Below, piece after piece: positions 6,979 through 12,680 of a DNA stretch of 12,680 nt. The notes under the pieces were generated by a model. It was not told where the DNA came from, did not search any database, and saw nothing but the letters and a program-made list of their open reading frames with translations. The stretch is from Clostridia bacterium (GTDB taxonomy: Bacteria > Bacillota > Clostridia > HGM11327). The DNA is taken from assembly GCA_017935525.1 (NCBI GenBank), contig JAGBHJ010000262.1, forward strand, positions 1 through 12,680, read 5' to 3'. How positions within the stretch are numbered: the stretch's first letter is position 1; each line of letters starts with the position of its first letter. The position numbers and the translations under genes were made by a program.

Positions 6979-8550
6979 TTGAAAAGAGCAAGACTGTTTG
7001 TTATCAATTCCCTCATTATGATGCTGACCACCGCCATATTGCAGAGCATCACCATGGTGTTTAATATATACGTTTCGGAAAGGATAGGCGCCGAGGGCAT
7101 GGGGCTGTTTTCCTTGATAATGTCCGTCAACGGGCTTATGATGACGGTCTCCACGGGCGGAATACATATTGCCACGGTAAGGCTGGTGTCGGAGGCTCAG
7201 GGTACGGGCAGGGGAGGACAGATATCGGGGATACTGATAAGATGCACGGCGTTTGCCCTTATATGCGGCACAGCAACGGGGGCGGTGGCGCTTTTGTGCA
7301 GCAGGCTTATAGGAAATTCGCTGTTGAGTGACCCGCGCACCGTGGGCAGCATAAGACTGCTGACGTTGACACAGCCGTTAAACGCCTTTTCTGCCGTTAT
7401 GAGTGGATATTTTGGCGCTCAACGCCAAATATTCAAAACTGCGGCAGTACAGCTTGTGGACGAAATAATAACCGTTGTAGCGGTAACTCTGGGTCTGAAG
7501 CTTATGCTGCCAAGGGGGATAGAGTATTCCTGCATGGCGATAATATTCGGCAACAGTCTGGCGCATCTGATATCTGCAATATTATCTGCGGTGCTCCTTG
7601 CCGCAGATGCACGGCGGTACAGGGGAGGGGGAGAGCTTTCGGGCATCACAAGGAGGATGCTTGGCATTGCAATGCCAGTTGCGGTGACCTCCTACGCAAA
7701 GTCGGGGCTCAGCACGGTAAAAAACCTTTTGATACCATACTGCCTCAGGTTAGCGGGAAATTCCGAGCAGGTGGCGCTTGAGCAATACGGAATGCTCCAG
7801 GGCATGGCTTTCCCCGTGGTGATGATACCGCAGATAGTGATAGCGTCGGTATCGGGGCTGATAGTGCCTGAGATAACAAGGAGCAGGGCGGCGGGCAAGC
7901 ACAACAACGTCAGATACATAATATCAAGAGCCTTCCACGGCGTCAGCATATTTGCAATGTGCGCCTGCGGAATATTGGTGACGTATTCTCGTCGGATAGG
8001 CTCTATGATATATTCAAACGGTGCGGTGTCGGAATACATAATGTGGTTGGCACTACTTATCCCCGTGCTGTACATGGACAGCGTTGTTGATGCCGCCCTC
8101 AGCGGACTGGATGAGCAGGTAAACGCTATGAGGATAAGCATACTGGATTCCGTCATAAGCATAGTGCTGGTGCTTATACTTTTGCCGAGACTGGGCATAA
8201 TGGGATATATGATAACGCTCTACGTGTGCAAGATATTCAACTACTCGTTGAGTCTTTTCCGTCTGATACGGTCAAGCGGGTTAAAGCTTGACGTTATGGG
8301 TTGGATAGTACTGCCGCTGCTGTCGGTGCTGGTGGCATTACTGTCGGTAAAGCTTTTGTCAAGGCTTGCAAGCGTTGATACGGTTTTCTCAACGGTGGTT
8401 GAGATAGCCTCCGTTGTGTATCTTTATTCGGTATTGCTGAGAGTGACAGGGTGTGTGGGAAAAAGCGATATTATATGGCTAAAAGGGCTTCTGGTGGGAG
8501 CAAACTCCAAATTTATTGCAGAAAAACAGAGAAAAATGAAGAAAATATGA
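6979..8550 (+). CDS. spoVB: SpoVB/MurJ-like lipid flippase (MATE/MOP superfamily)
   Basis: This 523-residue polytopic membrane protein has about 14 predicted helices. It opens with FVINSLIMMLTTAILQSITMVFNIYVSERIGAEGMGLFSL, the N-terminal pattern of the SpoVB/polysaccharide transporter branch of the MOP superfamily. The members closest in pattern move undecaprenyl-linked precursors across the membrane; SpoVB is needed for spore cortex synthesis in Bacillus. Features fitting the family include GGIHIATVRLVSEAQGTGR after helix 2, repeated GYFGAQRQ and GLDEQVNAMRIS loops, and a short basic C-terminal tail (EKQRKMKKI). The start is TTG at 6979 with AAGGAG (6964-6969) nine bases before. It is divergent from the DUF2953-gerW-dacF operon, which adds to the sporulation reading. 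A vegetative MurJ-type or other polysaccharide flippase is the alternative. Confidence 0.82.
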   Translation: MKRARLFVINSLIMMLTTAILQSITMVFNIYVSERIGAEGMGLFSLIMSVNGLMMTVSTGGIHIATVRLVSEAQGTGRGGQISGILIRCTAFALICGTATGAVALLCSRLIGNSLLSDPRTVGSIRLLTLTQPLNAFSAVMSGYFGAQRQIFKTAAVQLVDEIITVVAVTLGLKLMLPRGIEYSCMAIIFGNSLAHLISAILSAVLLAADARRYRGGGELSGITRRMLGIAMPVAVTSYAKSGLSTVKNLLIPYCLRLAGNSEQVALEQYGMLQGMAFPVVMIPQIVIASVSGLIVPEITRSRAAGKHNNVRYIISRAFHGVSIFAMCACGILVTYSRRIGSMIYSNGAVSEYIMWLALLIPVLYMDSVVDAALSGLDEQVNAMRISILDSVISIVLVLILLPRLGIMGYMITLYVCKIFNYSLSLFRLIRSSGLKLDVMGWIVLPLLSVLVALLSVKLLSRLASVDTVFSTVVEIASVVYLYSVLLRVTGCVGKSDIIWLKGLLVGANSKFIAEKQRKMKKI

Positions 8551-8580
8551 AAAAAATATAAAAAAATTATGAAAAAGATA

Positions 8581-8609
8581 TTGCATTTTGTCGGAAAGTA
8601 TGCTATAAT
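8581..8609 (+). promoter_or_regulatory. Strong sigma-A promoter with A-tract UP element
   Basis: TTGCAT (8581-8586), 17 bases, then TATAAT (8604-8609) preceded by TGC, giving an extended -10. A run of A-tracts (about 8535-8580) stands directly upstream like an UP element, overlapping the end of the flippase gene. This should drive the two membrane-protein genes that follow, with a start near 8616 and a leader of about 98 bases before the first ATG. Confidence 0.8.
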
Positions 8610-8713
8610 AGTCACGTACATGGGACGAATACCGTTGCTTGTCGGTTTTATCGGCAGTTTTGGCGCGGTGTGTTGTGGCTTGCTCGGTTGTATTTCTTAT
8701 TTGGGGGGAGATT

Positions 8714-9145
8714 ATGGACGATAATTTTCACGCAAACGGTGACGATATAAATGTCGAGTACCAGGACGAATACAATAAGAACGCAAAGCCGGGGGACATG
8801 GTACTTTATCCCTTGACTGTTTCTGTTTCCAAGGCAAAAAAGGCTGTCAAGGCGATGAAGGTGGTTGCGGTGCTTACGATAATATCGGGCGCAGCCATGT
8901 GTCTTCAGCAAAGTTTTGTGTCCGGTGTACTGACTATCCTTTCCGGTGTCAAGCTTAAGACCTCGGCGGATACAATGTCATCAGTGGTTAACGGCTCAGG
9001 CTCTTACAGGGAGGAGCTTTTGGCGGAGGACCTTTTGGGTTACTTCAGATACAAGGGCATAGCATTGGTGATATCACTTGCTTCGGCGATATTTTTGGTA
9101 CTTCTCAATTTCGGCATGATATTTGCCGGATTAGGGTCACTGTGA
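8714..9145 (+). CDS. Small membrane protein, DUF5362-like
   Basis: A 143-residue protein of unknown function. An acidic, hydrophilic N-terminus (about 1-45, MDDNFHANGDDINVEYQDEY) is followed by a basic helix (SKAKKAVKAMK), a hydrophobic segment at about 48-66, a second at about 66-80 ending in LSGVKLKTSADTM, a soluble linker (GSYREELLAEDLLGYFRYKG), and a last membrane helix at about 116-141. The pattern of two short helices, a KLxxSxD-type loop and a final helix resembles DUF5362-type proteins; that is a tentative match. The frame is open upstream to 8639, but ATG 8714 has a G-rich Shine-Dalgarno (GGGGGAG at 8704-8710) and gives a sensible start. The next gene begins 10 bp after this stop, so they are co-transcribed from the promoter at 8581. 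Confidence 0.7.
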   Translation: MDDNFHANGDDINVEYQDEYNKNAKPGDMVLYPLTVSVSKAKKAVKAMKVVAVLTIISGAAMCLQQSFVSGVLTILSGVKLKTSADTMSSVVNGSGSYREELLAEDLLGYFRYKGIALVISLASAIFLVLLNFGMIFAGLGSL

Positions 9146-9155
9146 GGTGGGCGTT

Positions 9156-9632
9156 ATGTTTACATCACGTAATGACGACAAAATAACCTTTTACCTCAAG
9201 CCTACCGAAACAAGGCAGATGATCAAATGGGCGAGGTTTGTGGCAGTAATGCTGTTGATATCCTCTGCGGTCAGCTGTGTTTCCCTGATTGCAATACCCG
9301 TTGGCGTTATGGGTATTATTGCGGCGATAAAGCTTTTTGGTTGTTGCGGCGATCTTGAATCTTACATGAAGACCGGCAACATCAATTTTTCCGAGAGTGC
9401 GGGTGACAATTTCTGTCAGCACTTTACAAAGCTTTTCCGTTACTTTATTCTTAACATCATACTTATTGCGGTGGTCATTGTGGCGATCATCGTGCTGGTG
9501 ATCGTTTTCTTTGAGGAGATAACGATCTGGTGGGAAGAATTTTGGGCGGAGATGGGGCCCATCGTTCCCGAGGGTACTCCGGAAGCCGACTTTTTAATTT
9601 CGAGAATGAGGAATCTTTTTCATGGCGCATGA
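9156..9632 (+). CDS. Small membrane protein, DUF5362-like, partner of the preceding gene
   Basis: A 158-residue protein with the same outline as its neighbour. A polar N-terminus includes KPTETRQMIKWARF. Hydrophobic stretches at about 28-47 and 48-61 end in IIAAIKLFGCCGDLESYMKTG, comparable in position to LTILSGVKLKTSADTM next door. A soluble linker and a strong helix at about 95-118 follow, then an acidic, tryptophan-rich end (FFEEITIWWEEFWAEMGP). Its extra C-terminal region makes it longer. ATG 9156 is preferred because GAGGTG at 9144-9149 is correctly spaced; GTG at 9147 is a possible longer start. The two proteins look like diverged paralogs and may form a complex, but neither function nor localisation beyond the membrane can be read from the sequence. 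Confidence 0.7.
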   Translation: MFTSRNDDKITFYLKPTETRQMIKWARFVAVMLLISSAVSCVSLIAIPVGVMGIIAAIKLFGCCGDLESYMKTGNINFSESAGDNFCQHFTKLFRYFILNIILIAVVIVAIIVLVIVFFEEITIWWEEFWAEMGPIVPEGTPEADFLISRMRNLFHGA

Positions 9633-9820
9633 AACGTAGGGCGCACACACTCCTTTATTTTTTATTTTTTTGTTTTTGTTGAGGCAAGAATGTCTGCGGC
9701 CGGTTACCGTGGGCATTTTTGCTTTTTAAAAGCAGGTAGGATGGCATCCCCGACGGTGCAAAACCGTTTTATTCACGAGCGACATCAAAATACCTTTGTC
9801 AAATTTAACGCCCGTATTTT
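9633..9820. other. Gene-free stretch after the membrane-protein pair
   Basis: No coding signal is seen. Immediately after the stop codon, CGTAGGGCGCACA (9635-9647) looks like a decayed end of the CGTAGGGGCG repeat found at 9821. A T-rich tract follows (about 9652-9678). TGCTTTTTAAAAGCA (9720-9734) is a self-complementary run. An AACGCCC at 9807-9813 is complementary to GGGCGTT at 9826-9832, so the repeat-derived region may start at about 9807. I recognise no riboswitch or RNA gene. Confidence 0.5.
9753..9770 (+). terminator. Weak terminator-like hairpin
   Basis: ACGGT (9753-9757) and ACCGT (9763-9767) form a 5-bp stem with a 5-base loop, running into TTTTATT. It is short and 120 bp past the membrane-protein pair, so the role is doubtful. 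The T-rich tract at 9652-9678 lacks a good stem. Confidence 0.25.
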
Positions 9821-9894
9821 CGTAGGGGCGTTCTTTGAACGCCCGCCGAAGACCACAGGCAAGCCACTACGTTATTGTGCCCAAGGAGAGCCAA
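9821..9894 (+). repeat. Dispersed 74-bp palindromic repeat, copy 1
   Basis: It starts CGTAGGGGCG and ends GCCCAAGGAGAGCCAA. The core GGGCGTTCTTTGAACGCCC is a perfect 8-bp stem with a TTT loop. GTAGGGGC near the start also faces GCCACTAC at about 9863-9870. It matches copy 2 (12298-12371, opposite strand) at all but about 8 of 74 positions, with the first 28 and last 24 bases identical. It has no coding content of its own; it resembles intergenic, structure-forming repeats of gut Clostridia. Confidence 0.85.
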
Positions 9895-9920
9895 TAAGCC
9901 TGCGTTTTGCGAAATATAAA

Positions 9921-9968
9921 AGCCCTCCGTATAAGGGGAGGTGGATCGCAGAGCTATTCGGAGGGGCT
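9921..9968. repeat. Second palindromic repeat element
   Basis: AGCCCTCCG (9921-9929) is complementary to CGGAGGGGCT (9959-9968) apart from one extra base. Inside it, CCTCC faces GGAGG (around 9924-9941), giving an alternative hairpin. From memory, the layout (CCTCC, short loop, GGGGAGG, TGGATCGC, CGGAGGG) is like a widespread Clostridia intergenic repeat. Only one copy is seen here. Confidence 0.55.
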
Positions 9969-9981
9969 GTAGATATAAATT

Positions 9982-10012
9982 CACCCTCGCACAAATTCTA
10001 CGCACGAGGGTG
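9982..10012 (-). terminator. Hairpin after the DUF5107 gene, possible terminator
   Basis: CACCCTCG (9982-9989) and CGAGGGTG (10005-10012) form a perfect 8-bp stem with a 15-base loop. It lies 32 bp past the stop of the minus-strand DUF5107 gene. In that direction it is followed by AATTTATAT, a weak U-tract. It could end that transcript, or be a further piece of the repeat cluster. Confidence 0.4.
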
Positions 10013-10044
10013 TAAAGATCATAATCCGTTTGATCAATGGCGGG

Positions 10045-12156
10045 TCATACTATCATTCTGAAATCAAGTGCCGCAGGCAGGGGATAAAGCTCCTCTGCTT
10101 TTTTGCGCATCTCATCATCGTACTTGATGGCACCCTCCACGCTGGAAAGGGATGCGCTGCCCCTCATTCTTGCGTATTCGGAAACGTTGACCCATTTGGG
10201 CTGAGGTATGCCCTCGTCACGGCGGATGATAGCTTCGTGAATACGGTACCACAGCTCAACAAGCAGGGTCTCGCCCTCGCGGATATCTGCCGCAGCCGCA
10301 CCTGCCAGCAAAAGCTCCTTTGCCTTGTCATAGTCACCGCAAGCTGTATAGCACTCCGCCAGCTGGAGCATTATTCTGCCGTTACTGAGCACCTCGGAGG
10401 TAAAGCTCTTTGAAAGCTCTATAAAGTCAGCCTCTCTGTACTGAGAGATCGCCTTTTCGCCCGTTTTGATCGCAAGAGGTGCCACGTTGGGACAGTTTAC
10501 AACTGCTTCGGCAAAATAGTCATAGCTGGGCTTGCCGTCAGTATCAAAATCGGAATTATACACCGCAAGACAATATGACGTCAAAAGTCCCGGCTTTTGA
10601 CCCTGCAAGGAGTAAAGCTCCAACGCCTTGTCCCACTCTGCCTTTGCAGCAGAAAGATTGTTGTTATAATACTCCGCAATGCCCAGATGCTCGTGGAGTC
10701 CAATACTGTTTTTGCCGTTTCCGCCGGCGCAATCCCTCATCATGCCCAGCCAGCGGGTATCCACCATAAAGCCGCCGTCAACACTACCCTCGGGGAACGT
10801 TCCGTTTGTTACAAGCTCTCTCATTGCTTGGGCGGTGCCAGTCATGTCGTTGCACTCAAAGCAAAGGTGCTCGGGGAGGTCTGCCTCGCCTGCCTTTTGA
10901 CGGCGGAGTCTTTCCAGAGTACCCCACGGGCTTCCTGCCAGCACAGTCTTACCCTTTTTGCGGGAAAGTGCTTTTGTAGCCTCGTGCTCACGGTTGAGCC
11001 ATTCCTCGCTGATGAGGCATTCCAGCTGCTTTTCCACCTCTGCCTTTGCCTCGTCCCATGTGCCGTGGATCTTTTTGGGATCGCCTGCAAACGCTCCGTA
11101 TGCCTCAGTCCACTCAAAGGTGCTTCCTGCAGGCATCTTTACCAGCTCCATCTGCGATCTGCCGAGACCTGCCTGGATCTCAATATAAGCAGAGCCCTTG
11201 ACGGACAGGTATTCCTGCCAGCGCTTACCGCCGGGATGTGTTCCCCAAAGGAACATTTTTCTACCCTTTTGACGTGCAGTAGAGGTCTGAATAAAGCCGG
11301 TACCGTCACCGCCCACCGCCGCCTCGTAGTGACGCTTTTCGTCGGGAATATAGAAGAAATATTCCTTTGAGCGCTTGAAGTTTGCAGGGTACGTGGGATC
11401 AACGCCAACTACGTCAGGGTCGGGATACTGCTTTAATGACAGATCCATCTGACCGTTGTAGCCTATGTAGGAATCCGTTGGAGCGATTATTCTTACGTCG
11501 TCCCTTTGATCAACGGAAATATTGGACCACCAGTACATGGGCACTTCACGGTCGTTGGGGTTGTGTATGCAAACTCGGAGCATCAAAAAGTGGCTGTTTT
11601 CCGGCAGATAGAAGTCCATCTGATATACTGTACCCTGAATTCTTTCGTACTCGTACATTCTTAATACGGGGCCTCTTTCCTCATCCTCCAGCACGTCCAC
11701 AAACAACGGCGCCGCCGTAAACACGGTATGACCTATGTCGCCGCAGTTATATTCAACACCGCCGGAAAACCATGCGTTAAGTATAGCCAGGTTTGCAGGC
11801 TGGAACACGGGGTTTCTGTGCAGAAGCTCTCTGCCAGACACCTTGTCCAGTATGGACCAGAGTCTGCCGCCCAGCCTGGGCACAAACTCGGCACGAATGT
11901 AGTCGTTTTCCAGCACTATGGACTGAAGTCCTCTGGTGCGTTTTTCTCTGTTGTAGTTGTCAAGATTTTGGTACGGCAGGGTGGACCTTGCGCCGCCCGA
12001 GCCGGGAGCAAGCCTTTCGGGATCCTCGCTGCTTACGGTAAAGCCCGAATATACGGGAAGTCCCTCGGTTTTTCTGCCGCCGATATCGGGGAGAGGGTTT
12101 GCCTTGGGAAAATCCGCCGCAGGGAGTATCAGATTATCAAAGCGAAGTGTAGTCAT
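10045..12156 (-). CDS. DUF5107 domain and TPR-containing protein
   Basis: This 703-residue cytoplasmic protein has no signal peptide and no membrane helix. The N-terminal half (about 35-350) fits DUF5107: a beta-rich region with NDYIRAEFVPRLGGRLWSI at about 84-102, then WFSGGVEYNCGDIGHT at 129-144, and repeated aromatic strands (VPMYWWSNISV). The LGGRLWS stretch recalls the galactose-mutarotase-like sandwich fold of many carbohydrate-acting enzymes. The C-terminal half is helical with tetratricopeptide-like units, for example HLGIAEYYNNNLSAAKAEWD at about 490-509 and AECYTACGDYDKAKELLLAG further on. DUF5107/TPR proteins often accompany sugar-use genes in Firmicutes, so a carbohydrate-related role is a fair inference, but no reaction can be assigned. 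ATG 12156 has GGAG six bases before it. It stands alone as a single-gene unit with its own strong promoter and a hairpin after its end. Confidence 0.83.
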   Translation of the reverse strand: MTTLRFDNLILPAADFPKANPLPDIGGRKTEGLPVYSGFTVSSEDPERLAPGSGGARSTLPYQNLDNYNREKRTRGLQSIVLENDYIRAEFVPRLGGRLWSILDKVSGRELLHRNPVFQPANLAILNAWFSGGVEYNCGDIGHTVFTAAPLFVDVLEDEERGPVLRMYEYERIQGTVYQMDFYLPENSHFLMLRVCIHNPNDREVPMYWWSNISVDQRDDVRIIAPTDSYIGYNGQMDLSLKQYPDPDVVGVDPTYPANFKRSKEYFFYIPDEKRHYEAAVGGDGTGFIQTSTARQKGRKMFLWGTHPGGKRWQEYLSVKGSAYIEIQAGLGRSQMELVKMPAGSTFEWTEAYGAFAGDPKKIHGTWDEAKAEVEKQLECLISEEWLNREHEATKALSRKKGKTVLAGSPWGTLERLRRQKAGEADLPEHLCFECNDMTGTAQAMRELVTNGTFPEGSVDGGFMVDTRWLGMMRDCAGGNGKNSIGLHEHLGIAEYYNNNLSAAKAEWDKALELYSLQGQKPGLLTSYCLAVYNSDFDTDGKPSYDYFAEAVVNCPNVAPLAIKTGEKAISQYREADFIELSKSFTSEVLSNGRIMLQLAECYTACGDYDKAKELLLAGAAAADIREGETLLVELWYRIHEAIIRRDEGIPQPKWVNVSEYARMRGSASLSSVEGAIKYDDEMRKKAEELYPLPAALDFRMIV

Positions 12157-12172
12157 GTTTTTCTCCGTTCTT

Positions 12173-12191
12173 CCGCAGCGATGTGCCGCGG
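12173..12191 (-). other. Leader hairpin upstream of the DUF5107 gene
   Basis: On the minus strand, CCGCGG and CTGCGG form a 6-bp stem (one G-T pair) with a 7-base loop, between the expected transcript start (about 12201) and the ribosome site (12163-12166). It could stabilise the mRNA 5' end; there is no sign of a known riboswitch. Confidence 0.35.
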
Positions 12192-12207
12192 TTTTTGATT
12201 TGATAAA

Positions 12208-12236
12208 AGTATAACATAACTGTCCGGGAATGTCAA
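12208..12236 (-). promoter_or_regulatory. Near-consensus sigma-A promoter for the DUF5107 gene
   Basis: On the minus strand, TTGACA (12236-12231), 17 bases, then TATACT (12213-12208): a perfect -35, optimal spacing and a 5 of 6 match at -10. It predicts a transcript start near 12201 and a leader of about 45 bases. No clear operator or catabolite-repression site was seen around it. Confidence 0.85.
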
Positions 12237-12245
12237 CAGAAAAAA

Positions 12246-12371
12246 CTACGGATCACCCCCAAACCGTAGAACGGGGGCTCTCCCGCCGTGGTACGCCTTG
12301 GCTCTCCTTGGGCACAATAAAGTAGGGGCTTACTTGCGGTTGCCGGCGGGCGTTCAAAGAACGCCCCTACG
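12246..12371 (-). repeat. Dispersed palindromic repeat, copy 2, with extended flank
   Basis: The part at 12298-12371 is the inverted second copy of the 74-bp repeat at 9821-9894. Here the outer arms pair perfectly (GTAGGGGC against GCCCCTAC), as does the core GGGCGTTC-TTT-GAACGCCC. The flank 12246-12297 is also palindrome-rich: CTACGG (12246-12251) faces CCGTAG (12264-12269), and CCCCC (12256-12260) faces GGGGG (12273-12277). A GGAGAGCC-like phrase recurs. The flank is probably part of a longer element, since copy 1 may be truncated on that side. Confidence 0.7.
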
Positions 12372-12592
12372 GGATACCTTTATAAAGCATTTGTGTTGGT
12401 GAGGAAAACATACGGATACAGCAAAAACCTCTTTGTTCGTGAAGAAAAGAAGGACAATATTGACGAAAACAGGTACGAGAATATATTTTCCGGGCTCACG
12501 CCCCAAGACTAACGAGCTTTTACAAACTAACTGACCTAAAGTGCCGTGGCGTATGAGCTTTACCGTATAAAAGCGTTTCAAGGGTGGGTGGT
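12372..12592. other. Gene-free stretch, no confident coding region
   Basis: The best open frame runs on the plus strand to a TAA at 12510-12512, with possible GTG/TTG starts at 12393-12401 (about 37-39 codons, charged, including KTYGYSKNLFVREEKKDN). It lacks a ribosome site and runs out of the repeat, so it may be the stub of a disrupted gene. Nothing else recognisable is seen. Confidence 0.3.
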
Positions 12593-12639
12593 CAAGGCGG
12601 GAGGGGAAATCGCAATCCCATCCCGCCTTGTTGTTCTTT
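12593..12639 (+). terminator. Strong rho-independent terminator-like hairpin
   Basis: CAAGGCGGGA (12593-12602) pairs perfectly with TCCCGCCTTG (12621-12630). After one mismatch, GGGA and TCCC add four more pairs around an 8-base loop. The plus side continues TTGTTCTTT. In the minus direction there is no U-tract. No plus-strand gene was found for it to serve, apart from the doubtful stub ending at 12512. Confidence 0.65.
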
Positions 12640-12640
12640 G

Positions 12641-12668
12641 GATACTTTCTGTCAATACAGAAAGTATC
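12641..12668. other. Perfect 12-bp hairpin near the window edge
   Basis: GATACTTTCTGT and ACAGAAAGTATC are perfect inverted repeats with a CAAT loop, only 10 bp after the preceding terminator. There is no U-tract. It could be an operator dyad or the end of a mobile or repeat element continuing past the window. Confidence 0.5.
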
Positions 12669-12680
12669 ATAGTCGCCACA

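Noticed and set aside
8639..8713. TTG start giving a longer first membrane protein
   Set aside because: No Shine-Dalgarno before 8639, while ATG 8714 has a G-rich site just upstream. Kept only as a note.
9680..9800. Possible riboswitch or small RNA upstream of the repeat
   Set aside because: Short stems are present, but I could match no known aptamer core, and neither flanking gene is oriented to be controlled by it.
9690..10061. Plus-strand open frame of 123 codons across the repeat cluster
   Set aside because: It lies almost entirely on palindromic repeats, has no ribosome site, and its peptide (for example FVGAFFERPPKTTG) is just the translated repeat.
10597..11370. Plus-strand open frame of 257 codons
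   Set aside because: It is antisense to the DUF5107 gene, which has a family match, promoter and ribosome site; the antisense peptide is Cys/His/Leu-rich without domain pattern.
12354..12581. Minus-strand open frame of 75 codons
   Set aside because: Begins in unremarkable sequence, runs into the repeat, and shows no ribosome site or family pattern.
1..12680. CRISPR array, tRNA, rRNA, transposase or phage genes
   Set aside because: No regularly spaced repeats, no cloverleaf or rRNA-like stretches, and no recombinase or phage motifs were seen in any frame.

Overview
The window reads as chromosomal DNA from a spore-forming Clostridia member, most likely Oscillospiraceae/Ruminococcaceae. Support comes from the asp23-fakA-recG gene order, three sporulation-linked genes (gerW/ytfJ, a dacF-type carboxypeptidase, a SpoVB-type flippase), A/G-rich Shine-Dalgarno sites, several TTG starts, and short palindromic dispersed repeats of a kind common in gut Clostridia. 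The genus is inference. I see no phage, transposase, CRISPR or defence genes and no tRNA or rRNA.

Layout. At 1-245 (+) is the C-terminal end of an altronate dehydratase (UxaA family). At 401-4894 (+) is a housekeeping run: Asp23/Gls24 protein, FakA-type fatty acid kinase, a terminator-like hairpin, a small two-helix membrane protein of unknown role, and RecG helicase. Convergent with it, on the minus strand from 6887 down to 4887, is a tightly overlapping three-gene set: DUF2953 protein, GerW/YtfJ spore protein, D-alanyl-D-alanine carboxypeptidase. Its last gene overlaps the recG 3' end by 8 bp, and a hairpin with T-runs on both sides lies inside the carboxypeptidase 3' end. Divergent from that set is a SpoVB/MurJ-like lipid flippase (6979-8550, +). 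The shared 91-bp intergenic stretch carries candidate sporulation-sigma promoters in both directions.

At 8581-9632 (+) a strong sigma-A type promoter precedes two small related-looking membrane proteins of unknown function. At 9633-10044 is a gene-free stretch of palindromic repeats. At 10045-12156 (-) is a DUF5107/TPR protein of probable carbohydrate-related role with a near-consensus promoter. At 12157-12680 is a second gene-free stretch. It holds an inverted second copy of the 74-bp repeat seen at 9821-9894, a strong terminator-like hairpin and a perfect 12-bp hairpin at the edge.

How the genes fit together. FakA and the Asp23 protein belong to lipid and envelope physiology. DUF2953, GerW, the carboxypeptidase and SpoVB form a plausible forespore/cortex set acting on spore peptidoglycan and germination. 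RecG serves DNA repair. I found no convincing undescribed multi-gene system. The most unusual points are the inverted repeat pair around the DUF5107 gene, the terminator buried in the recG/dacF overlap, the sporulation-type divergent promoter region and the uncharacterised membrane-protein pair.
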